From assembly GCA_050010815.1 (NCBI GenBank), contig JBEKKH010000214.1:1-10938 (forward strand): a stretch of DNA of 10,938 nucleotides, read 5' to 3'. Below the pieces are notes generated by a model. That model was not told the DNA's origin. It worked only from the letters and a program-made list of their open reading frames with translations, and made no database searches. This DNA is from Palsa-504 sp050010815. Its GTDB lineage: Bacteria; Actinomycetota; Actinomycetes; Streptosporangiales; Streptosporangiaceae. The position numbers were made by a program, and so were the translations under genes. Shown one piece after another: positions 1 through 6,641 of this stretch. Each line of letters starts with the position of its first letter. Positions within the stretch are counted from its first letter, which is position 1.

Positions 1-1753
1 CCTCGCTGCCGGTCGCGATCAGGATGACGTCGGTGCCGGGGGCCAGCACGTACGCGCCCTGAGCCACCTTCTCGGCTCCTTCGAGTTCCCCGGACCGGTC
101 GAGTATCGGCAGGTTCTGCCGGGTCAGGCACAGCGCCGCGGGCCGGGCCCGCTCCAAGATGGTGCGCCACGCCACGACGGTCTCGTTCGCGTCGCCGGGT
201 CGCACCACCTCCAGGTGCGGGATGTTGCGCAGTGACCACAGGTGCTCGATCGGCTGGTGGGTCGGGCCGTCCTCGCCCAGGCCGACGGAGTCGTGCGTCC
301 ACACGTAGGTGACCGGCAGCTCCATCATGGAGGTCAGCCGGACCGCCCCCCGCATATAGTCGCTGAACTGCAGGAATGTGCCGCCGTAAACCCGCGTCCC
401 GCCGGACAGCGCGATCCCGTTGAGGATGGCGCCCATCCCGTGCTCGCGGATGCCGAAGTGCAAGGTCCGCCCGTACGGGTTACCCGGCCACATCGCCGTC
501 TGGCGGTTGACCGGGAGGAAGGAGGGCTCGCCCGCCATCGTGGTCAGGTTGGATTCGGCCAGGTCGGCCGAGCCGCCCCACAGCTCGGGCAGCACCGGGG
601 CCAGCGCGGTGAGGACCTCGCCGGACGCTTTGCGGGTGGCGATGCCCTTGGCGTCGGCCGGGAACTCCGGCAGCGCCTCGGCCCAGCCGTCCGCCAGCCG
701 GTGCACCGCCATCCGGTCGAACAGCGCCTTGGGCTCCGGGTGGGCCTTGGCCCATGCGGCGAAGCCCTCTTCCCACTCCGCGTGCGCCTGCTTGCCGCGC
801 TCGGCGACCTCGCGGGCGTGGCTGAGCGCGTCTTCCTCGACCGGGAAGTTCACGTCCGGGTCGAAGTGCAGGATCTTCTTGGTCGCCTGCACCTCGGGCA
901 CGCCGAGCGCCGAGCCGTGCGCCGCGCCGGTGTCCTTCTTGTTCGGTGCGGGCCAGCCGATGATCGTCTTCAGCTTGATGAGGGACGGCGCCTCGGTGTG
1001 CTCCTGGGCGTTCAGGATCGCCTGGTACAGCGCGGGCACGTCCTCGTGGTAGCCCTCGGGCGTGCGCCAGTCCACTTCCTGCACATGCCAGCCGTAGGCC
1101 TTATAGCGCGCGGCCACGTCCTCGGACTTGGCGATCCTGGTGTTGTCCTCGATCGAGATGTGGTTGTCGTCGTAGAGGACGATGAGGTTGCCGAGTTCCT
1201 GGACGCCGGCTATCGAGGAGACCTCGTGGCTGATGCCCTCCTCGATATCGCCGTCGGACATGAAGACGTAGACGAAGTGGTCGAACGGGCTGGTGCCAGC
1301 CTTGGCGTCCGGGTCGAACAGGCCGCGCTCACGGCGGGCGCCCATGGCCATGCCGACCGCGTTGCCGATGCCCTGGCCGAGCGGGCCGGTGGTGACCTCC
1401 ACACCCGGGGTGAGCCGGTGTTCCGGGTGCCCTGGCGTGATGCTGCCCCAGGTCCGCAGTGATTTGAGGTCATCCATGGTCAGGCCGTAGCCGGAAAAGT
1501 AGAGCTGGATGTACAAGGTGAGGCTGGAGTGGCCGCAGGAAAGCACGAAGCGATCCCGGCCCGGCCAGTTGGGATCGGCCGGGTCGTGCCGCATCACCCG
1601 CTGGAAGAGCAGGTAGGCCGCGGGGGCCAGGCTCATCGCGGTCCCGGGGTGGCCGTTACCCACCTTCTGGACCGCGTCCATGGCCAGGACGCGGACAAGG
1701 TCAACGGCGCGCTCGTCGGTCGCCGTCCAGTCAAGTTTCGGCTTAGTGCTCAC
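1..1753 (-). CDS. tkt: Transketolase, 5' 584 codons (C-terminus beyond left edge)
   Basis: Thiamine-diphosphate enzyme of the non-oxidative pentose phosphate pathway that moves two-carbon ketol units between sugar phosphates in the cytoplasm. About 584 of the usual roughly 700 residues are present. Seen in the translation: the N-terminal GNGHPGTAMS with His35, the cofactor-binding SDGDIEEG (residues 166-173), LGNLIVLYDDN just after it, and the second-domain motif GLGEDGPTHQP with His near residue 499. At the window edge the frame reads GAYVLAPGTDVILIATGSE, normal for the start of the C-terminal domain. The start is GTG at 1753-1751; it lacks a Shine-Dalgarno sequence but reads straight into the family N-terminus. 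It lies 9 bp after the ctaA stop, so it is probably co-transcribed with ctaA, perhaps with an extra leaderless promoter. The identification is firm; only the missing C-terminus is unseen. Confidence 0.97.
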   Translation of the reverse strand, partial: MSTKPKLDWTATDERAVDLVRVLAMDAVQKVGNGHPGTAMSLAPAAYLLFQRVMRHDPADPNWPGRDRFVLSCGHSSLTLYIQLYFSGYGLTMDDLKSLRTWGSITPGHPEHRLTPGVEVTTGPLGQGIGNAVGMAMGARRERGLFDPDAKAGTSPFDHFVYVFMSDGDIEEGISHEVSSIAGVQELGNLIVLYDDNHISIEDNTRIAKSEDVAARYKAYGWHVQEVDWRTPEGYHEDVPALYQAILNAQEHTEAPSLIKLKTIIGWPAPNKKDTGAAHGSALGVPEVQATKKILHFDPDVNFPVEEDALSHAREVAERGKQAHAEWEEGFAAWAKAHPEPKALFDRMAVHRLADGWAEALPEFPADAKGIATRKASGEVLTALAPVLPELWGGSADLAESNLTTMAGEPSFLPVNRQTAMWPGNPYGRTLHFGIREHGMGAILNGIALSGGTRVYGGTFLQFSDYMRGAVRLTSMMELPVTYVWTHDSVGLGEDGPTHQPIEHLWSLRNIPHLEVVRPGDANETVVAWRTILERARPAALCLTRQNLPILDRSGELEGAEKVAQGAYVLAPGTDVILIATGSE

Positions 1754-1759
1754 GGTAGG

Positions 1760-1765
1760 AGCCTA
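1760..1765 (-). promoter_or_regulatory. Possible leaderless -10 element for tkt
   Basis: On the minus strand the hexamer TAGGCT fits the actinobacterial TANNNT -10 pattern and is followed by 6 bases and then the GTG start of tkt. That is the spacing of a leaderless transcript, and the start has no Shine-Dalgarno sequence. The TAG of this hexamer is also the ctaA stop codon. No convincing -35 is visible, so chance is a real possibility. Confidence 0.25.
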
Positions 1766-2788
1766 TCGGTCCAGGGGCTCCGGCTGCCTCGCGGGTACGG
1801 CGGCCGGTTGTACTGTTCCCGCACTGTTAACCGGTCCGCGGTCGCGCATGGCGAAGAACAGTCGCAGCACGGCGATCCAGACGATCACCGCGCCGGTGAC
1901 ATGCACCCACACGAGCCCGGCGGGCAGGTGGTTGAAGTACTGGATGTAGCCGATCATGCCCTGCAAGAGCAGGGCCGCGATCATGATCCAGCCGGCCCGC
2001 ATCGCGCGCGGCGGGGCGCCCGATACCCGCAGCCCGAGCACGAGCGCGACGGCCAGGCCGCACAATAGCCAGCCGATGTCGGTGTGCAGCTGGGTGATCC
2101 CTTCCAGCGGCAGCTTGTACCTGGGGGTGTCCGCATGGCCGGCCAGCGGCCCGGTTCCCGTCACCACCGTGCCGGCCGCGAGCATCACGCCCGTGACCGC
2201 GACCAGGGCCGCGGAGAGCAGGTATAGTTCCCGCCGGACCACCAGGACCGGCGGGTCATCGCCCTCGGCACACCGGACGTGCAAGGTGACGGCCGCGGCC
2301 ACGATCGACGCGGAGACCAGGAAGTGGATGGAGACCGCGGCCGGGTTGAGCTTGGTCAGCACCACGATGCCGCCGATCACCGCCTGCGCCACGATGCCGG
2401 CCGGCTGGGCCACCCCAAGCCAGAACAGATCGCGCCGCCTCGACCGCCCATCCGGCCTGAAGCGCCAGGCCGCGATGAAGACGAGGGCGGCGATGACGAC
2501 CAGCGGGAAGTTCAGCAGCCGGTTACTGAACTCGATCCAGGTGTTGAGCAGCGTCTGCCCGGCATTCTTACTGGCCACGATGTCCGACGTGCTGCACCGC
2601 GGCCAGTCGGGGCAGCCCAGCCCGGACGAGCTCAGCCGGACCGCGGCGCCGGTGGACATGATGACGGTATCGGCGATGACGCTGGCCAGCGCGAGCGTCC
2701 GCATCGACACCGGAGTCGGCGAGAGAACCGGGCTGGCGATCCGCCAGAGGCCGGCGCGCGAGAACAAATCGGCAGGCACGCCCATCAT
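1763..2788 (-). CDS. ctaA: Heme A synthase (CtaA/Cox15 family)
   Basis: Membrane enzyme that oxidises the C8 methyl of heme O to make heme A for aa3-type cytochrome oxidase. The protein has 341 residues with about eight membrane segments in two similar halves. Seen: GLGCPDWPRC with the Cys59/Cys65 pair in the first outer loop, EFSNR (Glu86, Asn89), and histidines at 155 (SIHFLV), 235 (QLHTDIGW) and 296 (WVHVTGA), fitting three of the four family heme ligands. The position that is His60 in Bacillus subtilis (ExxH) is Asn89 here. The tail is Pro/Ala-rich. The start is ATG 2788, overlapping the upstream exporter stop as ATGA; a second ATG follows directly. The same frame stays open upstream to about 3439, but that part is antisense-register noise over the exporter gene. 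The ABC exporter pair upstream is the known neighbour in mycobacteria. Confidence 0.93.
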   Translation of the reverse strand: MMGVPADLFSRAGLWRIASPVLSPTPVSMRTLALASVIADTVIMSTGAAVRLSSSGLGCPDWPRCSTSDIVASKNAGQTLLNTWIEFSNRLLNFPLVVIAALVFIAAWRFRPDGRSRRRDLFWLGVAQPAGIVAQAVIGGIVVLTKLNPAAVSIHFLVSASIVAAAVTLHVRCAEGDDPPVLVVRRELYLLSAALVAVTGVMLAAGTVVTGTGPLAGHADTPRYKLPLEGITQLHTDIGWLLCGLAVALVLGLRVSGAPPRAMRAGWIMIAALLLQGMIGYIQYFNHLPAGLVWVHVTGAVIVWIAVLRLFFAMRDRGPVNSAGTVQPAAVPARQPEPLDR

Positions 2789-3687
2789 GGTAGAGCGCCC
2801 CAGGCCGCGCCCGCGCAGGCAACCATCACACAGCCGATCGCGACCCACTCCACGATGCTCAGGTGCTGACCGAGCATGACCAGCCCGATCAGCGCGGCCA
2901 CCGCGGGTTCGGCGCTCATCCACACCCCGAACAGCCGTGTCGGCATCCGGCGCAGCGACTCCAGTTCCAGCCGGTAGGGGATGACGGAGGAAAGCACCCC
3001 GATCGCGACCCCGGTGGCCAGCACCGCGGGCCGGAACATGGCGCTGCCCCCGGCGGCCACGGCGGGCGGTGTTACCAGCAGCGCTGCGACCACCATCGCG
3101 ATGGCCAGGCCGGATGAGCCGGGGAAACGTCGCCCGGTGGCCGAACTGGCCATGATGTAGGCGGCCCAGCAGGCCGCGGCCACGCCCGCGAACACCACCC
3201 CGGTCAGGTTGAGGTGGCCGTGACCGCCCTGGGTCAGCAACAGGACGCCGGCCGCCGCCAGCACGACCCACCCGACGTCCCTGACGTGCCGCGATCCGGC
3301 CACCGCCACGGCCAGCGGGCCGAGGAACTCGATGGTGACAGCCACTCCCAGAGGGATACGTGCGAATGCCTGGTAGATGGAAAAATTCATAACCCCAAGC
3401 GAAATGCCGAACGACCCCGCGATGACCGCGTCGGTCCATGCTCGTCGTTTCACCAGGTCACGAAGCGAGCGGACCAGGCTCCGCCCGGATAGCACCACCA
3501 TGGCCAGCGCGGCCGCCCACAGCCGCAGTCCGGTCACCGCGGCGGGCGGGATCTGCCCGAACAGCCGGTCCGCCAGGCCCGCGCCGAACTGCACGGAGAC
3601 GATGCCGGTCGCGATCATGGCGGCCGGCAGCGCCAGCTGCGCCGGCGCCGGGTATCTCGAACCTGTCGCGGAGTTCCCTAGTCCCAC
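2785..3687 (-). CDS. RhtA-type EamA/DMT family exporter
   Basis: Inner-membrane exporter of the drug/metabolite transporter superfamily, 300 residues with about ten hydrophobic segments in two EamA repeats. The stretch around residues 234-264, containing SVIPYRLE, MPTRLFG and SAEPAVAALIG, closely resembles RhtA, the threonine/homoserine exporter of Escherichia coli, so amino-acid export is the likeliest role. The substrate cannot be read from sequence. The start is GTG 3687, overlapping the ABC permease end by 10 bp; Met24 (3618) is an alternative that would leave the first segment just intact. Its stop TGA overlaps the ctaA ATG by 4 bp, which suggests translational coupling. It stands between ABC permease and ctaA, which are adjacent in M. 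tuberculosis, so it looks like an insertion into an older gene pair. Confidence 0.92.
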   Translation of the reverse strand: MGLGNSATGSRYPAPAQLALPAAMIATGIVSVQFGAGLADRLFGQIPPAAVTGLRLWAAALAMVVLSGRSLVRSLRDLVKRRAWTDAVIAGSFGISLGVMNFSIYQAFARIPLGVAVTIEFLGPLAVAVAGSRHVRDVGWVVLAAAGVLLLTQGGHGHLNLTGVVFAGVAAACWAAYIMASSATGRRFPGSSGLAIAMVVAALLVTPPAVAAGGSAMFRPAVLATGVAIGVLSSVIPYRLELESLRRMPTRLFGVWMSAEPAVAALIGLVMLGQHLSIVEWVAIGCVMVACAGAAWGALP

Positions 3688-4460
3688 CTGAACGTCCGCG
3701 CCGCGAGGGCTATCGCTGCGGCGGCCCAGACGGCGAGCGTGATGATGTTCCCGGCGGGGAAGGTCGCGCCGTGCTGCAGCACGTCTCGCAGACCGGTGGA
3801 CAGCGCACCGGTCGGCAGCAGCTCGAGCGCCGACCGGGCCCCCGCGGGGAACTTGGTCAGCGGGAAGACCACGCCGCCCACGCCGAGCAGCACCACGTAG
3901 ACGAGGTTGGCGCTGGCCAGGGTGGCCTCGGCGCGCAGCGTCCCGGCCATCAGCAGGGCGAGTCCGCTGAACGCGGCGGTGCCGAGCAGGATGAGCAGCG
4001 GTGCGAGCACGATCGCGGCCGGGCTGGCGTCGGGCCGCCAGCCCAGGGCGAGGCCGACGAGCAGGATCAGCGCGCCCTGGAACAGCTCGACCGCGATCAC
4101 CGTCGTGGTCTTGGCGGCGATCAGGCCGCCGCGGGCCAGGGGGGTGGCGCCGAGCCGCTTGAGCACGCCGTACCGCCGCTCGAAGCCGGTGGCGATCGCC
4201 TGGCTGGTGAACGCGGTGGACATCACGGCCAGCGCGATGACACCCGGGGTGAGGAAATCGACCCGGCTCAGGCCCGCGCCCACGTTCACCAGCGGCTCCA
4301 GGCTGAACGCGGCCAGCAGCAGCAGCGGGATGACCAGAGTGAGCAGCAGCTGCTCGCCGTTGCGCAGCATGGTGCGCGTCTCCAGCGTGGCCTGGGCCGC
4401 GATCATCCGCCCCAGCGGCGCCGCGCCCGGAGCCGGGGAGAAGGTGCTGATCGCCCCCAT
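3678..4460 (-). CDS. ABC-2 type transporter permease
   Basis: Membrane subunit of an ABC exporter, 260 residues with about six hydrophobic segments (roughly 38-53, 73-92, 116-137, 148-172, 182-202, 234-254). The cytoplasmic stretch FERRYGVLKRLGATPLARG (93-111) is typical of DrrB-like ABC-2 permeases. It pairs with the ATPase just upstream: that gene's TGA and this ATG share one base (TGATG at 4462-4458). An in-frame start at 4562 would add residues encoded over the ATPase end and is rejected. In M. tuberculosis the equivalent Rv1457c sits beside ctaA, so a role in respiratory-chain or heme-related export is possible. The substrate is unknown and annotation as an antibiotic transporter would rest on similarity only. 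Confidence 0.93.
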   Translation of the reverse strand: MGAISTFSPAPGAAPLGRMIAAQATLETRTMLRNGEQLLLTLVIPLLLLAAFSLEPLVNVGAGLSRVDFLTPGVIALAVMSTAFTSQAIATGFERRYGVLKRLGATPLARGGLIAAKTTTVIAVELFQGALILLVGLALGWRPDASPAAIVLAPLLILLGTAAFSGLALLMAGTLRAEATLASANLVYVVLLGVGGVVFPLTKFPAGARSALELLPTGALSTGLRDVLQHGATFPAGNIITLAVWAAAAIALAARTFRWD

Positions 4461-5410
4461 CAGGTCCGCAGGTCCTCTCCGGTGAGCTCGAGGAAGACGT
4501 CTTCCAGGGTGCGGCTCTCGACCCGCAGGCTGCTGGCCAGGACGCCCCGCTCGGCGCACCACGCGGTGACCGCGGCGAGCAGCAGCGGGTCCACGGTACC
4601 CGGCACCTCGATCACGTAATGGCCGGCCGGCGACTCCTTGGCCGCGCTGGCCGGCGGCAGCGCGGCCAGCAGGCTGTCTATGTCCAGGCCGGCTTCCGCG
4701 CGGAACCTGAGCTGGCCGATCGTGCCGGTGAGCTGGGCGGGCGTTCCCGCCGCCACCAGCTGGCCGTGATCGATGATGGCGACATAGTCACAGAGCCGTT
4801 CGGCTTCTTCCATGAAGTGCGTGCTCAAGATGACGCTTACCCCGGCCGCGCGCAGCTCGGTGACCAGGTCCCAGGTGGCGTGCCTGGCCTGCGGGTCCAT
4901 GCCCGCCGTGGGCTCGTCGAGGAAGACGAGCTCGGGACGGCCGATGACGGCCGCGGCCAGGGACAGCCGCTGCTGCTGGCCGCCGGATAGCCGCTTGTAG
5001 GGGGTGCGGGCCACCGCGGCCAGGCCGACCAGGTCGAGAAGTTGCGCCACCGCGACGGGGTGGGTGTGGAACCGGCTCAGCAGCGTCAGGTAATCGGCGG
5101 CAGGCACGGACGGAGGGATGCCGCCCGACTGGAGCATGACGCCGACCTGGGGCTTGAGCATCCTGGCGTCGCGGGTGGGGTCCAGCCCCAGAACACGCAC
5201 GGTGCCCTGGTCAGGCCGCCGGTAGCCTTCGCAGATCTCGATGATGGTGGTCTTGCCCGCGCCGTTAGGCCCGAGGATGCCGGTCACGGCGCCGCGGTCC
5301 GCGGTCAGCGTCAGCCCGTCGACGGCCGCCAGCTGGCCGTACCGCTTGACCAACCCGCCGAGTTCGACGGCAGGCGTCGGGTTTGCCGGGGTCTGCGTGG
5401 CCGTGCTCAC
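4460..5410 (-). CDS. ABC transporter ATP-binding protein (DrrA-like)
   Basis: ATPase subunit that powers the ABC-2 permease encoded directly downstream. The protein has 316 residues. Seen: Walker A GPNGAGKTT (47-55), Q-loop Gln94, signature LSGGQQQR (141-148), Walker B LVFLDEPTAG (161-170) and switch His198 in STHFMEEAE. The C-terminal extension ends with TLEDVFLELTGEDLR, typical of DrrA/NatA-type exporters. The start is GTG 5410 (MSTATQTPA); the frame is open further upstream to 5617, but that part overlaps the divergent permease and lacks family similarity. It is the first gene of the minus-strand operon. A TAGACT hexamer 7 bases upstream of the GTG suggests a leaderless transcript. The substrate is not known. 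Confidence 0.95.
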   Translation of the reverse strand: MSTATQTPANPTPAVELGGLVKRYGQLAAVDGLTLTADRGAVTGILGPNGAGKTTIIEICEGYRRPDQGTVRVLGLDPTRDARMLKPQVGVMLQSGGIPPSVPAADYLTLLSRFHTHPVAVAQLLDLVGLAAVARTPYKRLSGGQQQRLSLAAAVIGRPELVFLDEPTAGMDPQARHATWDLVTELRAAGVSVILSTHFMEEAERLCDYVAIIDHGQLVAAGTPAQLTGTIGQLRFRAEAGLDIDSLLAALPPASAAKESPAGHYVIEVPGTVDPLLLAAVTAWCAERGVLASSLRVESRTLEDVFLELTGEDLRT

Positions 5411-5453
5411 CCACGCGAGTCTACGGTGGCCAGACAGCAAGCAGGAAGGAGAG
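5411..5453. promoter_or_regulatory. 43-bp divergent promoter region
   Basis: This gap lies between two divergent GTG starts, so it must serve both units unless promoters lie within the coding regions. Minus strand: TAGACT (5423-5418) matches TANNNT and ends 7 bases before the ABC ATPase GTG, the geometry of a leaderless promoter; a weak TTCCTG lies 18 bases further upstream. Plus strand: TACGGT (5422-5427) could be a -10 giving a leader of about 20 bases, with a purine-rich GGAAGG (5444-5449) four bases before GTG 5454. The two -10 candidates overlap at 5422-5423. No clear operator palindrome is seen. The hexamers are pattern matches only. Confidence 0.4.
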
Positions 5454-6641
5454 GTGAGGCGGACGCACGCTCTCGGGCACGCGCTGACCATCACCGGGTC
5501 GATGACGTGGCAGATCACCTGGGCGCTGACCCTGGGGTTCGGGCTGTCGGCCGTGATCCAGGCGGTGGTGCGGAAGTCCACGATCACGCGGCTGCTGGGT
5601 GACGACCGGCCTCGCACGCTGCTGCTCGCGGCCGGCTTCGGTGCCGCGTCGTCCTCGTGTTCCTATGCCGCCGTCGCGCTGGCGCGGTCGCTGTTCCGCC
5701 AGGGAGCCAGCTTCACCGCGGCCATGGCGTTCGAGATCGCCTCGACCAACCTGGTGATCGAGCTCGGAGTGATCCTGGCGCTGCTGATGGGCTGGCAGTT
5801 CACGCTGGCCGAGTTCGCCGGCGGCCCGCTGATGATCGTGCTGCTGGCGGTGCTGTTCAGGCTGCTGCTGCGGGACCGGCTGCTACGGGAGGCACGCGAG
5901 CAGGCCGATCGCGGCCTGGCCGGCTCGATGGAAGGCCACGCCGCGATGGACATGGCCGTCCAGCGGCCCGGCTCGTTCAGGAGCCGGCTGTTCTCGCGCG
6001 ACGGATACACCGCGGTCGCGCACGTGTTCGTCATGGAATGGGCCGCGATCATCCGGGACCTGATCATCGGCCTGATCGTCGCCGGCGCCATCGCGGCCTG
6101 GGTCCCCGACCGCTTCTGGCGGGTCTTCTTTGTCACCGGCCACCCGCTGGCGGCGAAGCTGTGGGGTCCGCTCATCGGCCCCGCCGTCGCCGTGATCTCG
6201 TTCGTGTGCTCCATCGGGAACGTGCCGCTGGCGGTCGTGCTGTGGAAGGGCGGCATCAGCTTCGGCGGCGTGGTCGCCTTCATCTTCGCCGATCTGCTCA
6301 TCGCGCCGATCCTGAATATCTACCGGAAGTACTACGGCACCCGGATGGCCCTGTTCCTGCTCGGCACGTTCTACGTCACGATGGTGCTGGCCGGGTATGC
6401 CGTGGAGCTGATCTTCGGTGGTCTCGGCCTGATCCCGAGTCCCACCCGGGCATCGATTCCGGACCAGGGCGTGTCGTGGGACTACACCACCTGGCTTAAC
6501 ATCGTCTTCCTGGTGCTCGCGGGCGCCTTGATCACGCGGTTCGTCCGCACCGGCGGGGTGGCTATGCTGCGGATGATGGGCGGTGCGCCCGGCACAGCGG
6601 AACACGGGCACTCCGATGACCCCTCACCTCACAGCGACTGA
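5454..6641 (+). CDS. PF03773 (DUF318/ArsP-type) membrane permease
   Basis: Predicted inner-membrane permease of the family that includes ArsP organoarsenical exporters and other metal-related permeases. The protein has 395 residues. Two related halves are visible: ASSSCSYAAVALARS with Cys69, followed by MAFEIASTNLVIELG (91-105), and SFVCSIGNVPLAVVLW with Cys252, followed by VVAFIFADLLIAPIL (273-287). Between them is a cytoplasmic linker (about 140-185) with GHAAMDMAV. The C-terminal tail is His/Ser/Asp-rich (EHGHSDD). The start is GTG 5454 with GGAAGG four bases upstream; ATG 5502 (residue 17) is an alternative. Upstream extension into the ABC ATPase is rejected. It is 16 bp from the DksA-like gene and probably co-transcribed with it. 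The family is confident; the substrate is unknown, with a metal or metalloid a reasonable guess. Confidence 0.9.
   Translation: MRRTHALGHALTITGSMTWQITWALTLGFGLSAVIQAVVRKSTITRLLGDDRPRTLLLAAGFGAASSSCSYAAVALARSLFRQGASFTAAMAFEIASTNLVIELGVILALLMGWQFTLAEFAGGPLMIVLLAVLFRLLLRDRLLREAREQADRGLAGSMEGHAAMDMAVQRPGSFRSRLFSRDGYTAVAHVFVMEWAAIIRDLIIGLIVAGAIAAWVPDRFWRVFFVTGHPLAAKLWGPLIGPAVAVISFVCSIGNVPLAVVLWKGGISFGGVVAFIFADLLIAPILNIYRKYYGTRMALFLLGTFYVTMVLAGYAVELIFGGLGLIPSPTRASIPDQGVSWDYTTWLNIVFLVLAGALITRFVRTGGVAMLRMMGGAPGTAEHGHSDDPSPHSD

Noticed and set aside
242..1462. Long plus-strand open frame (about 406 codons) opposite tkt
   Set aside because: It is antisense to an unmistakable transketolase; its translation is rich in Arg/Gly/Val/His with no domain or motif, typical of shadows in high-GC DNA.
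2789..3439. N-terminal extension of ctaA giving a 558-residue protein
   Set aside because: This stretch overlaps the RhtA-type gene in another frame and reads as Arg/Gly-rich noise; the ATGA junction at 2788 marks the real start.
3438..4619. Plus-strand open frame (393 codons) opposite the ABC permease
   Set aside because: Low-complexity Gln/Gly/Arg/His translation, antisense to a clear ABC-2 permease; no supporting motif or ribosome-binding site.
5241..5453. Upstream extension of the PF03773 permease to 466 residues
   Set aside because: It is antisense to the ABC ATPase Walker A region and has no membrane or family sequence; GTG 5454 has a purine-rich site upstream.
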